A DNA stretch of 64,000 bases, from positions 294,622 to 358,621 of the forward strand of contig JAKCOZ010000245.1 in the NCBI GenBank assembly GCA_022605955.1. Direction: 5' to 3'. Positions 1 to 11,622 of this stretch are shown here, in pieces (positions within the stretch are counted from its first letter, which is position 1; each line of letters starts with the position of its first letter). The notes below the pieces were generated by a model. The model did not search any database. It worked only from the letters and a program-made list of their open reading frames with translations, and was not told where the DNA came from. This DNA is from Rallus limicola (lineage: Eukaryota > Chordata > Aves > Gruiformes > Rallidae). The position numbers and the translations under genes are program-made.

Positions 1-138
1 GAACTGCAGTCTGCTAGGGCCGAGAAAAGCACCGTAGGAGGTTCCAGGCATGTTCCCTCTTTCCAGGCAAAGGAAAAGGCTGAGAGCCAAAGTGACAGGG
101 TCTGCTCGTGTGTCCTGTTAGGAGGTTTCAGACAAGCT
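1..138 (+). repeat. Partial monomer at left edge
   Basis: The last 138 bp of a unit, beginning just before its CTGCAG site and running into n0 in phase. It is cut by the window, not by a biological boundary. Confidence 0.95.
35..72 (+). repeat. Internal sub-repeat, copy A of the monomer
   Basis: This segment begins TAGGAGGTTCCAGGCA and ends CTTTCCAGGCAAAG. It aligns to the segment 84 bp downstream (119-155): 14 of the first 16 bases match, and the CTTTCCAGGC end aligns with CTTTCAGGC after small gaps. The relationship repeats in every monomer. It suggests that the 198-bp unit arose from a shorter unit by an internal duplication that then diverged; that history is inference. Confidence 0.7.
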
Positions 139-155
139 ATGCCTTTCAGGCCTAG
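119..155 (+). repeat. Internal sub-repeat, copy B of the monomer
   Basis: Begins TAGGAGGTTTCAGACA and continues to CTTTCAGGCCTAG, spanning the arbitrary monomer boundary at 139. It is the diverged partner of 35-72. The offsets between copies alternate 84 and 114 bp, summing to 198. Confidence 0.7.
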
Positions 156-336
156 CTTCTTTACTTTGGGAGTTATTGCTGGACGTTTAGCATGTTTTGA
201 ACTGCAGTCTGCTAGGGCCGAGAAAAGCACCGTAGGAGGTTCCAGGCATGTTCCCTCTTTCCAGGCAAAGGAAAAGGCTGAGAGCCAAAGCGACAGGGTC
301 TGCTCGTGTGTCCTGTTAGGAGGTTTCAGACAAGCT
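139..336 (+). repeat. Representative satellite monomer (n0)
   Basis: This is the first complete unit in the phase used here and is essentially the consensus. Landmarks in order: ATGCCTTTCAGG at 139; AGGCCT at about 147; GGACGTTTAG near 181; CTGCAG near 203; GGGCCGAGAAAAGC near 214; ACCGTAGGAGGTTCC near 229; the pyrimidine tract TTCCCTCTTTCC at 251-262; AAGGAAAAGG at 268-277; AGCGAC near 289 (AGTGAC in many copies); GCTCGTGTGTCC near 302; TTAGGAGGTTTCAGAC near 316. The start of the unit is arbitrary, because a tandem array has no natural boundary without a flank. Its length is a multiple of three, which leaves one frame open on each strand. Confidence 0.95.
254..277. other. Potential hairpin / purine-pyrimidine switch, once per monomer
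   Basis: The arm CCTCTTTCC (254-262) can pair with GGAAAAGG (270-277) across the 7-base loop AGGCAAA, giving 8 base pairs with one bulged C. The left arm is all pyrimidine and the right arm all purine. The motif recurs every 198 bp. The TTTTCAG variant replaces one C-G pair by a T-G wobble. Whether it forms a structure in DNA or RNA is not shown by the sequence. Confidence 0.5.
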
Positions 337-1128
337 ATGCCTTTCAGGCCTAGCTTCTTTACTTTGGGAGTTATTGCTGGACGTTTAGCATGTTTTGAAC
401 TGCAGTCTGCTAGGGCCGAGAAAAGCACCGTAGGAGGTTCCAGGCATGTTCCCTCTTTTCAGGCAAAGGGAAAGGCTGAGAGCCAAAGTGACAGGGTCTG
501 CTCGTGTGTCCTGTTAGGAGGTTTCAGACAAGCTATGCCTTTCAGGCCTCGCTTCTTTACTTTGGGAGTCATTGCTGGATGGTTAGCATGTTTTGAGCTG
601 CAGTCTGCTAGGGCCGAGAAAAGCACCGTAGGAGGTTCCAGGCATGTTCCCTCTTTCCAGGCAAAGGAAAAGGCTGAGAGCCAAAGTGACAGGGTCTGCT
701 CGTGTGTCCTGTTAGGAGGTTTCAGACAAGCTATGCCTTTCAGGCCTAGCTTCTTTACTTTGGGAGTTATTGCTGGACGTTTAGCATGTTTTGAACTGCA
801 GTCTGCTAGGGCCGAGAAAAGCACCGTAGGAGGTTCCAGGCATGTTCCCTCTTTCCAGGCAAAGGAAAAGGCTGAGAGCCAAAGTGACAGGGTCTGCTCG
901 TGTGTCCTGTTAGGAGGTTTCAGACAAGCTATGCCTTTCAGGCCTAGCTTCTTTACTTTGGGAGTTATTGCTGGACGTTTAGCATGTTTTGAACTGCAGT
1001 CTGCTAGGGCCGAGAAAAGCACCGTAGGAGGTTCCAGGCATGTTCCCTCTTTCCAGGCAAAGGAAAAGGCTGAGAGCCAAAGCGACAGGGTCTGCTCGTG
1101 TGTCCTGTTAGGAGGTTTCAGACAAGCT

Positions 1129-2118
1129 ATGCCTTTCAGGCCTAGCTTCTTTACTTTGGGAGTTATTGCTGGACGTTTAGCATGTTTTGAACTGCAGTCT
1201 GCTAGGGCCGAGAAAAGCACCGTAGGTGTTTCCAGGCATGTTCCCTCTTTCCAGGCAAAGGAAAAGGCTAAAAGCCAAAGTGACAGGGTCTGCTCGTGTG
1301 TCCTGTTAGGAGGTTTCAGACAAGCTATGCCTTTCAGGCCTAGCTTCTTTACTTTGGGAGTTATTGCTGGACGTTTAGCATGTTTTGAACTGCAGTCTGC
1401 TAGGGCCGAGAAAAGCACCGTAGGAGGTTCCAGGCATGTTCCCTCTTTTCAGGCAAAGGAAAAGGCTGAGAGCCAAAGTGACAGGGTCTGCTCGTGTGTC
1501 CTGTTAGGAGGTTTCAGACAAGCTATGCCTTTCAGGCCTCGCTTCTTTACTTTGGGAGTCATTGCTGGATGGTTAGCATGTTTTGAGCTGCAGTCTGCTA
1601 GGGCCGAGAAAAGCACCGTAGGAGGTTCCAGGCATGTTCCCTCTTTCCAGGCAAAGGAAAAGGCTGAGAGCCAAAGTGACAGGGTCTGCTCGTGTGTCCT
1701 GTTAGGAGGTTTCAGACAAGCTATGCCTTTCAGGCCTAGCTTCTTTACTTTGGGAGTTATTGCTGGACGTTTAGCATGTTTTGAAATGCAGTCTGCTAGG
1801 GCCGAGAAAAGCACCGTAGGAGGTTCCAGGCATGTTCCCTCTTTCCAGGCAAAGGAAAAGGCTGAGAGCCAAAGTGACAGGGTCTGCTCGTGTGTCCTGT
1901 TAGGAGGTTTCAGACAAGCTATGCCTTTCAGGCCTAGCTTCTTTACTTTGGGAGTTATTGCTGGACGTTTAGCATGTTTTGAACTGCAGTCTGCTAGGGC
2001 CGAGAAAAGCACCGTAGGAGGTTCCAGGCATGTTCCCTCTTTCCAGGCAAAGGAAAAGGCTGAGAGCCAAAGTGACAGGGTCTGCTCGTGTGTCCTGTTA
2101 GGAGGTTTCAGACAAGCT
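1129..2118. repeat. Segment n5-n9, left copy of a 16-monomer offset repeat
   Basis: Ordered markers: n5 has GTAGGTGTTTCC plus GCTAAAAGCC; n6 has TTTTCAG; n7 has CCTCGCTTC, GGATG and GAGCTGCAG. The same order occurs at n21-n23, 3,168 bp (16 monomers) to the right, and the AGCGAC/AGTGAC states agree from n2 to n10. A related pair of markers (TTTTCAG in n1, then CCTCGCTTC with GGATGG in n2) lies five monomers to the left. n8 carries a private GAAATGCAG that destroys the PstI site. Confidence 0.75.
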
Positions 2119-2712
2119 ATGCCTTTCAGTCCTAGCTCCTTTACTTTGGGAGTTATTGCTGGACGTTTAGCATGTTTTGAACTGCAGTCTGCTAGGGCCG
2201 AGAAAAGCACCGTAGGAGGTTCCAGGCATGTTCCCTCTTTCCAGGCAAAGGAAAAGGCTGAGAGCCAAAGCGACAGGGTCTGCTCGTGTGTCCTGTTAGG
2301 AGGTTTCAGACAAGCTATGCCTTTCAGGCCTAGCTTCTTTACTTTGGGAGTTATTGCTGGACGTTTAGCATGTTTTGAACTGCAGTCTGCTAGGGCCGAG
2401 AAAAGCACCGTAGGAGGTTCCAGGCATGTTCCCTCTTTCCAGGCAAAGGAAAAGGCTGAGAGCCAAAGCGACAGGGTCTGCTCGTGTGTCCTGTTAGGAG
2501 GTTTCAGACAAGCTATGCCTTTCAGGCCTAGCTTCTTTACTTTGGGAGTTATTGCTGGACGTTTAGCATGTTTTGAACTGCAGTCTGCTAGGGCCGAGAA
2601 AAGCACCGTAGGAGGTTCCAGGCATGTTCCCTCTTTCCAGGCAAAGGAAAAGGCTAAAAGCCAAAGTGACAGGGTCTGCTCGTGTGTCCTGTTAGGAGGT
2701 TTCAGACAAGCT

Positions 2713-3702
2713 ATGCCTTTCAGGCCTAGCTTCTTTACTTTGGGAGTTATTGCTGGACCTTTAGCATGTTTTGAACTGCAGTCTGCTAGGGCCGAGAAAA
2801 GCACCGTAGGAGGTTCCAGGCATGTTCCCTCTTTCCAGGCAAAGGAAAAGGCTGAGAGCCAAAGCGACAGGGTCTGCTCGTGTGTCCTGTTAGGAGGTTT
2901 CAGACAAGCTATGCCTTTCAGGCCTAGCTTCTTTACTTTGGGAGTTATTGCTGGACGTTTAGCATGTTTTGAACTGCAGTCTGCTAGGGCCGAGAAAAGC
3001 ACCGTAGGTGTTTCCAGGCATGTTCCCTCTTTCCAGGCAAAGGAAAAGGCTGAGAGCCAAAGTGACAGGGTCTGCTCGTGTGTCCTGTTAGGAGGTTTCA
3101 GACAAGCTATGCCTTTCAGGCCTAGCTTCTTTACTTTGGGAGTTATTGCTGGACGTTTAGCATGTTTTGAACTGCAGTCTGCTAGGGCCGAGAAAAGCAC
3201 CGTAGGAGGTTCCAGGCATGTTCCCTCTTTCCAGGCAAAGGAAAAGGCTGAGAGCCAAAGCGACAGGGTCTGCTCGTGTGTCCTGTTAGGAGGTTTCAGA
3301 CAAGCTATGCCTTTCAGTCCTAGCTTCTTTACTTTGGGAGTTATTGCTGGACGTTTAGCATGTTTTGAACTGCAGTCTGCTAGGGCCGAGAAAAGCACCG
3401 TAGGAGGTTCCAGGCATGTTGCCTCTTTCCAGGCAAAGGAAAAGGCTAAAAGCCAAAGCGACAGGGTCTGCTCGTGTGTCCTGTTAGGAGGTTTCAGACG
3501 AGCTATGCCTTTCAGGCCTAGCTTCTTTACTTTGGGAGTTATTGCTGGACGTTTAGCATGTTTTGAACTGCAGTCTGCTAGGGCCGAGAAAAGCACCGTA
3601 GGAGGTTCCAGGCATGTTCCCTCTTTCCAGGCAAAGGAAAAGGCTGAGAGCCAAAGTGACAGGGTCTGCTCGTGTGTCCTGTTAGGAGGTTTCAGACAAG
3701 CT
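2713..3702. repeat. Segment n13-n17, left copy of a 13-monomer offset repeat
   Basis: n16 combines three linked variants: TTTCAGTCCTAG, CATGTTGCCTC and GCTAAAAGCC. The same trio occurs only once more, in n29, 2,574 bp (13 monomers) away. n14 (GTAGGTGTTTCC) pairs with n27 (GTAGTTGTTTCC), and the AGCGAC/AGTGAC states of n13-n17 match n26-n30. Confidence 0.75.
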
Positions 3703-4296
3703 ATGCCTTTCAGGCCTAGCTTCTTTACTTTGGGAGTTATTGCTGGACGTTTAGCATGTTTTGAACTGCAGTCTGCTAGGGCCGAGAAAAGCACCGTAGG
3801 AGGTTCCAGGCATGTTCCCTCTTTCCAGGCAAAGGAAAAGGCTGAGAGCCAAAGTGACAGGGTCTGCTCGTGTGTCCTGTTAGGAGGTTTCAGACAAGCT
3901 ATGCCTTTCAGGCCTCGCTTCTTTACTTTGGGAGTTATTGCTGGACGTTTAGCATGTTTTGAACTGCAGTCTGCTAGGGCCGAGAAAAGCACCGTAGGAG
4001 GTTCCAGGCATGTTCCCTCTTTCCAGGCAAAGGAAAAGGCTGAGAGCCAAAGTGACAGGGTCTGCTCGTGTGTCCTGTTAGGAGGTTTCAGACAAGCTAT
4101 GCCTTTCAGGCCTAGCTTCTTTACTTTGGGAGTTATTGCTGGACGTTTAGCATGTTTTGAACTGCAGTCTGCTAGAGCCGAGAAAAGCACCGTAGGAGGT
4201 TCCAGGCATGTTCCCTCTTTCCAGGGAAAGGAAAAGGCTGAGAGCCAAAGCGACAGGGTCTGCTCGTGTGTCCTGTTAGGAGGTTTCAGACAAGCT

Positions 4297-5286
4297 ATGC
4301 CTTTCAGGCCTAGCTTCTTTACTTTGGGAGTTATTGCTGGACGTTTAGCATGTTTTGAACTGCAGTCTGCTAGGGCCGAGAAAAGCACCGTAGGTGTTTC
4401 CAGGCATGTTCCCTCTTTCCAGGCAAAGGAAAAGGCTAAAAGCCAAAGTGACAGGGTCTGCTCGTGTGTCCTGTTAGGAGGTTTCAGACAAGCTATGCCT
4501 TTCAGGCCTAGCTTCTTTACTTTGGGAGTTATTGCTGGACGTTTAGCATGTTTTGAACTGCAGTCTGCTAGGGCCGAGAAAAGCACCGTAGGAGGTTCCA
4601 GGCATGTTCCCTCTTTTCAGGCAAAGGAAAAGGCTGAGAGCCAAAGTGACAGGGTCTGCTCGTGTGTCCTGTTAGGAGGTTTCAGACAAGCTATGCCTTT
4701 CAGGCCTCGCTTCTTTACTTTGGGAGTTATTGCTGGATGTTTAGCATGTTTTGAGCTGCAGTCTGCTAGGGCCGAGAAAAGCACCGTAGGAGGTTCCAGG
4801 CATGTTCCCTCTTTCCAGGCAAAGGAAAAGGCTGAGAGCCAAAGTGACAGGGTCTGCTCGTGTGTCCTGTTAGGAGGTTTCAGACAAGCTATGCCTTTCA
4901 GGCCTAGCTTCTTTACTTTGGGAGTTATTGCTGGACGTTTAGCATGTTTTGAACTGCAGTCTGCTAGGGCCGAGAAAAGCACCGTAGGAGGTTCCAGGCA
5001 TGTTCCCTCTTTCCAGGCAAAGGAAAAGGCTGAGAGCCAAAGTGACAGGGTCTGCTCGTGTGTCCTGTTAGGAGGTTTCAGACAAGCTATGCCTTTCAGT
5101 CCTAGCTTCTTTACTTTGGGAGTTATTGCTGGACGTTTAGCATGTTTTGAACTGCAGTCTGCTAGGGCCGAGAAAAGCACCGTAGGAGGTTCCAGGCATG
5201 TTCCCTCTTTCCAGGCAAAGGAAAAGGCTGAGAGCCAAAGTGACAGGGTCTGCTCGTGTGTCCTGTTAGGAGGTTTCAGACAAGCT
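4297..5286. repeat. Segment n21-n25, right copy of the 16-monomer offset repeat
   Basis: Carries the n5-n7 marker series 3,168 bp to the right of the first copy. It differs in detail: n23 reads GTTATTGCTGGATGTTTAG where n7 reads GTCATTGCTGGATGG. The copies have therefore diverged or been partly overwritten since duplication. Confidence 0.75.
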
Positions 5287-6276
5287 ATGCCTTTCAGGCC
5301 TAGCTTCTTTACTTTGGGAGTTATTGCTGGACGTTTAGCATGTTTTGAACTGCAGTCTGCTAGGGCCGAGAAAAGCACCGTAGGAGGTTCCAGGCATGTT
5401 CCCTCTTTCCAGGCAAAGGAAAAGGCTGAGAGCCAAAGCGACAGGGTCTGCTCGTGTGTCCTGTTAGGAGGTTTCAGACAAGCTATGCCTTTCAGGCCTA
5501 GCTTCTTTACTTTGGGAGTTATTGCTGGACGTTTAGCATGTTTTGAACTGCAGTCTGCTAGGGCCGAGAAAAGCACCGTAGTTGTTTCCAGGCATGTTCC
5601 CTCTTTCCAGGCAAAGGAAAAGGCTAAAAGCCAAAGTGACAGGGTCTGCTCGTGTGTCCTGTTAGGAGGTTTCAGACAAGCTATGCCTTTCAGGCCTAGC
5701 TTCTTTACTTTGGGAGTTATTGCTGGACGTTTAGCATGTTTTGAACTGCAGTCTGCTAGGGCCGAGAAAAGCACCGTAGGAGGTTCCAGGCATGTTCCCT
5801 CTTTCCAGGCAAAGGAAAAGGCTGAGAGCCAAAGCGACAGGGTCTGCTCGTGTGTCCTGTTAGGAGGTTTCAGACAAGCTATGCCTTTCAGTCCTAGCTT
5901 CTTTACTTTGGGAGTTATTGCTGGACGTTTAGCATGTTTTGAACTGCAGTCTGCTAGGGCCGAGAAAAGCACCGTAGGAGGTTCCAGGCATGTTGCCTCT
6001 TTCCAGGCAAAGGAAAAGGCTAAAAGCCAAAGCGACAGGGTCTGCTCGTGTGTCCTGTTAGGAGGTTTCAGACAAGCTATGCCTTTCAGGCCTAGCTTCT
6101 TTACTTTGGGAGTTATTGCTGGACGTTTAGCATGTTTTGAACTGCAGTCTGCTAGGGCCGAGAAAAGCACCGTAGGAGGTTCCAGGCATGTTCCCTCTTT
6201 CCAGGCAAAGGAAAAGGCTGAGAGCCAAAGTGACAGGGTCTGCTCGTGTGTCCTGTTAGGAGGTTTCAGACAAGCT
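5287..6276. repeat. Segment n26-n30, right copy of the 13-monomer offset repeat
   Basis: Contains n29 with the linked trio described for n16 and n27 with GTAGTTGTTTCC. n27 also carries GCTAAAAGCC, which n14 lacks, so the copies are not identical. Confidence 0.75.
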
Positions 6277-9200
6277 ATGCCTTTCAGGCCTAGCTTCTTT
6301 ACTTTGGGAGTTATTGCTGGACGTTTAGCATGTTTTGAACTGCAGTCTGCTAGGGCCGAGAAAAGCACCGTAGGAGGTTCCAGGCATGTTCCCTCTTTCC
6401 AGGCAAAGGAAAAGGCTGAGAGCCAAAGCGACAGGGTCTGCTCGTGTGTCCTGTTAGGAGGTTTCAGACAAGCTATGCCTTTCAGGCCTAGCTTCTTTAC
6501 TTTGGGAGTTATTGCTGGACGTTTAGCATGTTTTGAACTGCAGTCTGCTAGGGCCGAGAAAAGCACCGTAGGAGGTTCCAGGCATGTTCCCTCTTTCCAG
6601 GCAAAGGAAAAGGCTGAGAGCCAAAGTGACAGGGTCTGCTCGTGTGTCCTGTTAGGAGGTTTCAGACAAGCTATGCCTTTCAGGCCTAGCTTCTTTACTT
6701 TGGGAGTTATTGCTGGACGTTTAGCATGTTTTGAAATGCAGTCTGCTAGGGCCGAGAAAAGCACCGTAGGAGGTTCCAGGCATGTTCCCTCTTTCCAGGC
6801 AAAGGAAAAGGCTGAGAGCCAAAGCGACAGGGTCTGCTCATGTGTCCTGTTAGGAGGTTTCAGACAAGCTATGCCTTTCAGGCCTAGCTTCTTTACTTTG
6901 GGAGTTATTGCTGGACGTTTAGCATGTTTTGAACTGCAGTCTGCTAGGGCCGAGAAAAGCACCGTAGGAGGTTCCAGGCATGTTCCCTCTTTCCAAGCAA
7001 AGGAAAAGGCTAAAAGCCAAAGCGACAGGGTCTGCTCGTGTGTCCTGTTAGGAGGTTTCAGACAAGCTATGCCTTTCAGGCCTAGCTTCTTTACTTTGGG
7101 AGTTATTGCTGGACGTTTAGCATGTTTTGAACTGCAGTCTGCTAGGGCCGAGAAAAGCACCGTAGGAGGTTCCAGGCATGTTCCCTCTTTCCAGGCAAAG
7201 GAAAAGGCTGAGAGCCAAAGCGACAGGGTCTGCTCGTGTGTCCTGTTAGGAGGTTTCAGACAAGCTATGCCTTTCAGGCCTAGCTTCTTTACTTTGGGAG
7301 TTATTGCTGGACGTTTAGCATGTTTTGAACTGCAGTCTGCTAGGGCCGAGAAAAGCACCGTAGGAGGTTCCAGGCATGTTCCCTCTTTCCAGGCAAAGGA
7401 AAAGGCTGAGAGCCAAAGCGACAGGGTCTGCTCGTGTGTCCTGTTAGGAGGTTTCAGACAAGCTATGCCTTTCAGGCCTAGCTTCTTTACTTTGGGAGTT
7501 ATTGCTGGACGTTTAGCATGTTTTGAACTGCAGTCTGCTAGGGCCGAGAAAAGCACCGTAGGAGGTTCCAGGCATGTTCCCTCTTTCCAGGCAAAGGAAA
7601 AGGCTGAGAGCCAAAGCGACAGGGTCTGCTCGTGTGTCCTGTTAGGAGGTTTCAGACAAGCTATGCCTTTCAGGCCTAGCTTCTTTACTTTGGGAGTTAT
7701 TGCTGGACGTTTAGCATGTTTTGAACTGCAGTCTGCTAGGGCCGAGAAAAGCACCGTAGGAGGTTCCAGGCATGTTCCCTCTTTCCAGGCAAAGGAAAAG
7801 GCTGAGAGCCAAAGTGACAGGGTCTGCTCGTGTGTCCTGTTAGGAGGTTTCAGACAAGCTATGCCTTTCAGGCCTCACTTCTTTACTTTGGGAGTTATTG
7901 CTGGACGTTTAGCATGTTTTGAACTGCAGTCTGCTAGGGCCGAGAAAAGCACCGTAGGAGGTTCCAGGCATGTTCCCTCCTTCCAGGCAAAGGAAAAGGC
8001 TGAGAGCCAAAGCGACAGGGTCTGCTCGTGTGTCCTGTTAGGAGGTTTCAGACAAGCTATGCCTTTCAGGCCTAGCTTCTTTACTTTGGGAGTTATTGCT
8101 GGACGTTTAGCATGTTTTGAACTGCAGTCTGCTAGGGCCGAGAAAAGCACCGTAGGAGGTTCCAGGCATGTTCCCTCTTTCCAGGCAAAGGAAAAGGCTG
8201 AGAGCCAAAGTGACAGGGTCTGCTCGTGTGTCCTGTTAGGAGGTTTCAGACAAGCTATGCCTTTCAGGCCTAGCTTCTTTACTTTGGGAGTTATTGCTGG
8301 ACGTTTAGCATGTTTTGAACTGCAGTCTGCTAGGGCCGAGAAAAGCACCGTAGGAGGTTCCAGGCATGTTCCCTCTTTCCAGGCAAAGGAAAAGGCTGAG
8401 AGCCAAAGCGACAGGGTCTGCTCATGTGTCCTGTTAGGAGGTTTCAGACAAGCTATGCCTTTCAGTCCTAGCTTCTTTACTTTGGGAGTTATTGCTGGAC
8501 GTTTAGCATGTTTTGAACTGCAGTCTGCTAGGGCCGAGAAAAGCACCGTAGGAGGTTCCAGGCATGTTCCCTCTTTCCAGGCAAAGGAAAAGGCTGAGAG
8601 CCAAAGCGACAGGGTCTGCTCGTGTGTCCTGTTAGGAGGTTTCAGACAAGCTATGCCTTTCAGGCCTAGCTTCTTTACTTTGGGAGTTATTGCTGGACGT
8701 TTAGCATGTTTTGAATTGCAGTCTGCTAGGGCCGAGAAAAGCACCGTAGGAGGTTCCAGGCATGTTCCCTCTTTCCAGGCAAAGGAAAAGGCTGAGAGCC
8801 AAAGCGACAGGGTCTGCTCGTGTGTCCTGTTAGGAGGTTTCAGACAAGCTATGCCTTTCAGGCCTAGCTTCTTTACTTTGGGAGTTATTGCTGGACGTTT
8901 AGCATGTTTTGAACTGCAGTCTGCTAGGGCCGAGAAAAGCACCGTAGGAGGTTCCAGGCATGTTCCCTCTTTCCAGGCAAAGGAAAAGGCTGAGAGCCAA
9001 AGCGACAGGGTCTGCTCGTGTGTCCTGTTAGGAGGTTTCAGACAAGCTATGCCTTTCAGGCCTAGCTTCTTTACTTTGGGAGTTATTGCTGGACGTTTAG
9101 CATGTTTTGAACTGCAGTCTGCTAGGGCCGAGAAAAGCACCGTAGGAGGTTCCAGGCATGTTCCCTCTTTCCAGGCAAAGGAAAAGGCTGAGAGCCAAAG

Positions 9201-11622
9201 CGACAGGGTCTGCTCGTGTGTCCTGTTAGGAGGTTTCAGACAAGCTATGCCTTTCAGGCCTAGCTTCTTTACTTTGGGAGTTATTGCTGGACGTTTAGCA
9301 TGTTTTGAACTGCAGTCTGCTAGGGCCGAGAAAAGCACCGTAGGAGGTTCCAGGCATGTTCCCTCTTTCCAGGCAAAGGAAAAGGCTGAGAGCCAAAGTG
9401 ACAGGGTCTGCTCGTGTGTCCTGTTAGGAGGTTTCAGACAAGCTATGCCTTTCAGGCCTAGCTTCTTTACTTTGGGAGTTATTGCTGGACGTTTAGCATG
9501 TTTTGAACTGCAGTCTGCTAGGGCCGAGAAAAGCACCGTAGGAGGTTCCAGGCATGTTCCCTCTTTCCAGGCAAAGGAAAAGGCTGAGAGCCAAAGTGAC
9601 AGGGTCTGCTCGTGTGTCCTGTTAGGAGGTTTCAGATAAGCTATGCCTTTCAGGCCTAGCTTCTTTACTTTGGGAGTTATTGCTGGACGTTTAGCATATT
9701 TTGAACTGCAGTCTGCTAGGGCCGAGAAAAGCACCGTAGGAGGTTCCAGGCATGTTCCCTCTTTCCAGGCAAAGGAAAAGGCTGAGAGCCAAAGTGACAG
9801 GGTCTGCTCGTGTGTCCTGTTAGGAGGTTTCAGACAAGCTATGCCTTTCAGGCCTAGCTTCTTTACTTTGGGAGTTATTGCTGGACGTTTAGCATGTTTT
9901 GAACTGCAGTCTGCTAGGGCCGAGAAAAGCACCGTAGGAGGTTCCAGGCATGTTCCCTCTTTCCAGGCAAAGGAAAAGGCTGAGAGCCAAAGCGACAGGG
10001 TCTGCTCGTGTGTCCTGTTAGGAGGTTTCAGACAAGCTATGCCTTTCAGGCCTAGCTTCTTTACTTTGGGAGTTATTGCTGGACGTTTAGCATGTTTTGA
10101 ACTGCAGTCTGCTAGGGCCGAGAAAAGCACCGTAGGAGGTTCCAGGCATGTTCCCTCTTTCCAGGCAAAGGAAAAGGCTGAGAGCCAAAGCGACAGGGTC
10201 TGCTCGTGTGTCCTGTTAGGAGGTTTCAGACAAGCTATGCCTTTCAGGCCTAGCTTCTTTACTTTGGGAGTTATTGCTGGACGTTTAGCATGTTTTGAAC
10301 TGCAGTCTGCTAGGGCCGAGAAAAGCACCGTAGGAGGTTCCAGGCATGTTCCCTCTTTCCAGGCAAAGGAAAAGGCTGAGAGCCAAAGTGACAGGGTCTG
10401 CTCGTGTGTCCTGTTAGGAGGTTTCAGACAAGCTATGCCTTTCAGGCCTAGCTTCTTTACTTTGGGAGTTATTGCTGGACGTTTAGCATGTTTTGAACTG
10501 CAGTCTGCTAGGGCCGAGAAAAGCACCGTAGGAGGTTCCAGGCATGTTCCCTCTTTCCAGGCAAAGGAAAAGGCTGAGAGCCAAAGCGACAGGGTCTGCT
10601 CGTGTGTCCTGTTAGGAGGTTTCAGACAAGCTATGCCTTTCAGGCCTAGCTTCTTTACTTTGGGAGTTATTGCTGGACGTTTAGCATGTTTTGAACTGCA
10701 GTCTGCTAGGGCCGAGAAAAGCACCGTAGGTGTTTCCAGGCATGTTCCCTCTTTCCAGGCAAAGGAAAAGGCTGAGAGCCAAAGTGACAGGGTCTGCTCG
10801 TGTGTCCTGTTAGGAGGTTTCAGACAAGCTATGCCTTTCAGGCCTAGCTTCTTTACTTTGGGAGTTATTGCTGGACGTTTAGCATGTTTTGAACTGCAGT
10901 CTGCTAGGGCCGAGAAAAGCACCGTAGGAGGTTCCATGCATGTTCCCTCTTTCCAGGCAAAGGAAAAGGCTGAGAGCCAAAGTGACAGGGTCTGCTCGTG
11001 TGTCCTGTTAGGAGGTTTCAGACAAGCTATGCCTTTCAGGCCTAGCTTCTTTACTTTGGGAGTTATTGCTGGACGTTTAGCATGTTTTGAACTGCAGTCT
11101 GCTAGGGCCGAGAAAAGCACCGTAGGAGGTTCCAGGCATGTTCCCTCTTTCCAGGCAAAGGAAAAGGCTGAGAGCCAAAGTGACAGGGTCTGCTCGTGTG
11201 TCCTGTTAGGAGGTTTCAGACAAGCTATGCCTTTCAGGCCTAGCTTCTTTACTTTGGGAGTTATTGCTGGACGTTTAGCATGTTTTGAACTGCAGTCTGC
11301 TAGGGCCGAGAAAAGCACCGTAGGAGGTTCCAGGCATGTTCCCTCTTTCCAGGCAAAGGAAAAGGCTGAGAGCCAAAGTGACAGGGTCTGCTCGTGTGTC
11401 CTGTTAGGAGGTTTCAGACAAGCTATGCCTTTCAGGCCTAGCTTCTTTACTTTGGGAGTTATTGCTGGACGTTTAGCATGTTTTGAACTGCAGTCTGCTA
11501 GGGCCGAGAAAAGCACCGTAGGTGTTTCCAGGCATGTTCCCTCTTTCCAGGCAAAGGAAAAGGCTGAGAGCCAAAGTGACAGGGTCTGCTCGTGTGTCCT
11601 GTTAGGAGGTTTCAGACAAGCT

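Noticed and set aside
119..141. AGGAGG upstream of ATG, resembling a bacterial ribosome binding site
   Set aside because: The gap to the ATG is 13 bases, longer than usual. The motif occurs in every monomer as part of the internal sub-repeat, and nothing else suggests a bacterium.
139..225. Signal-peptide-like start of the forward repeat peptide (hydrophobic stretch, then SARAEK)
   Set aside because: A short hydrophobic run in a non-coding repeat frame. It recurs every 66 residues, which a secreted protein would not do.
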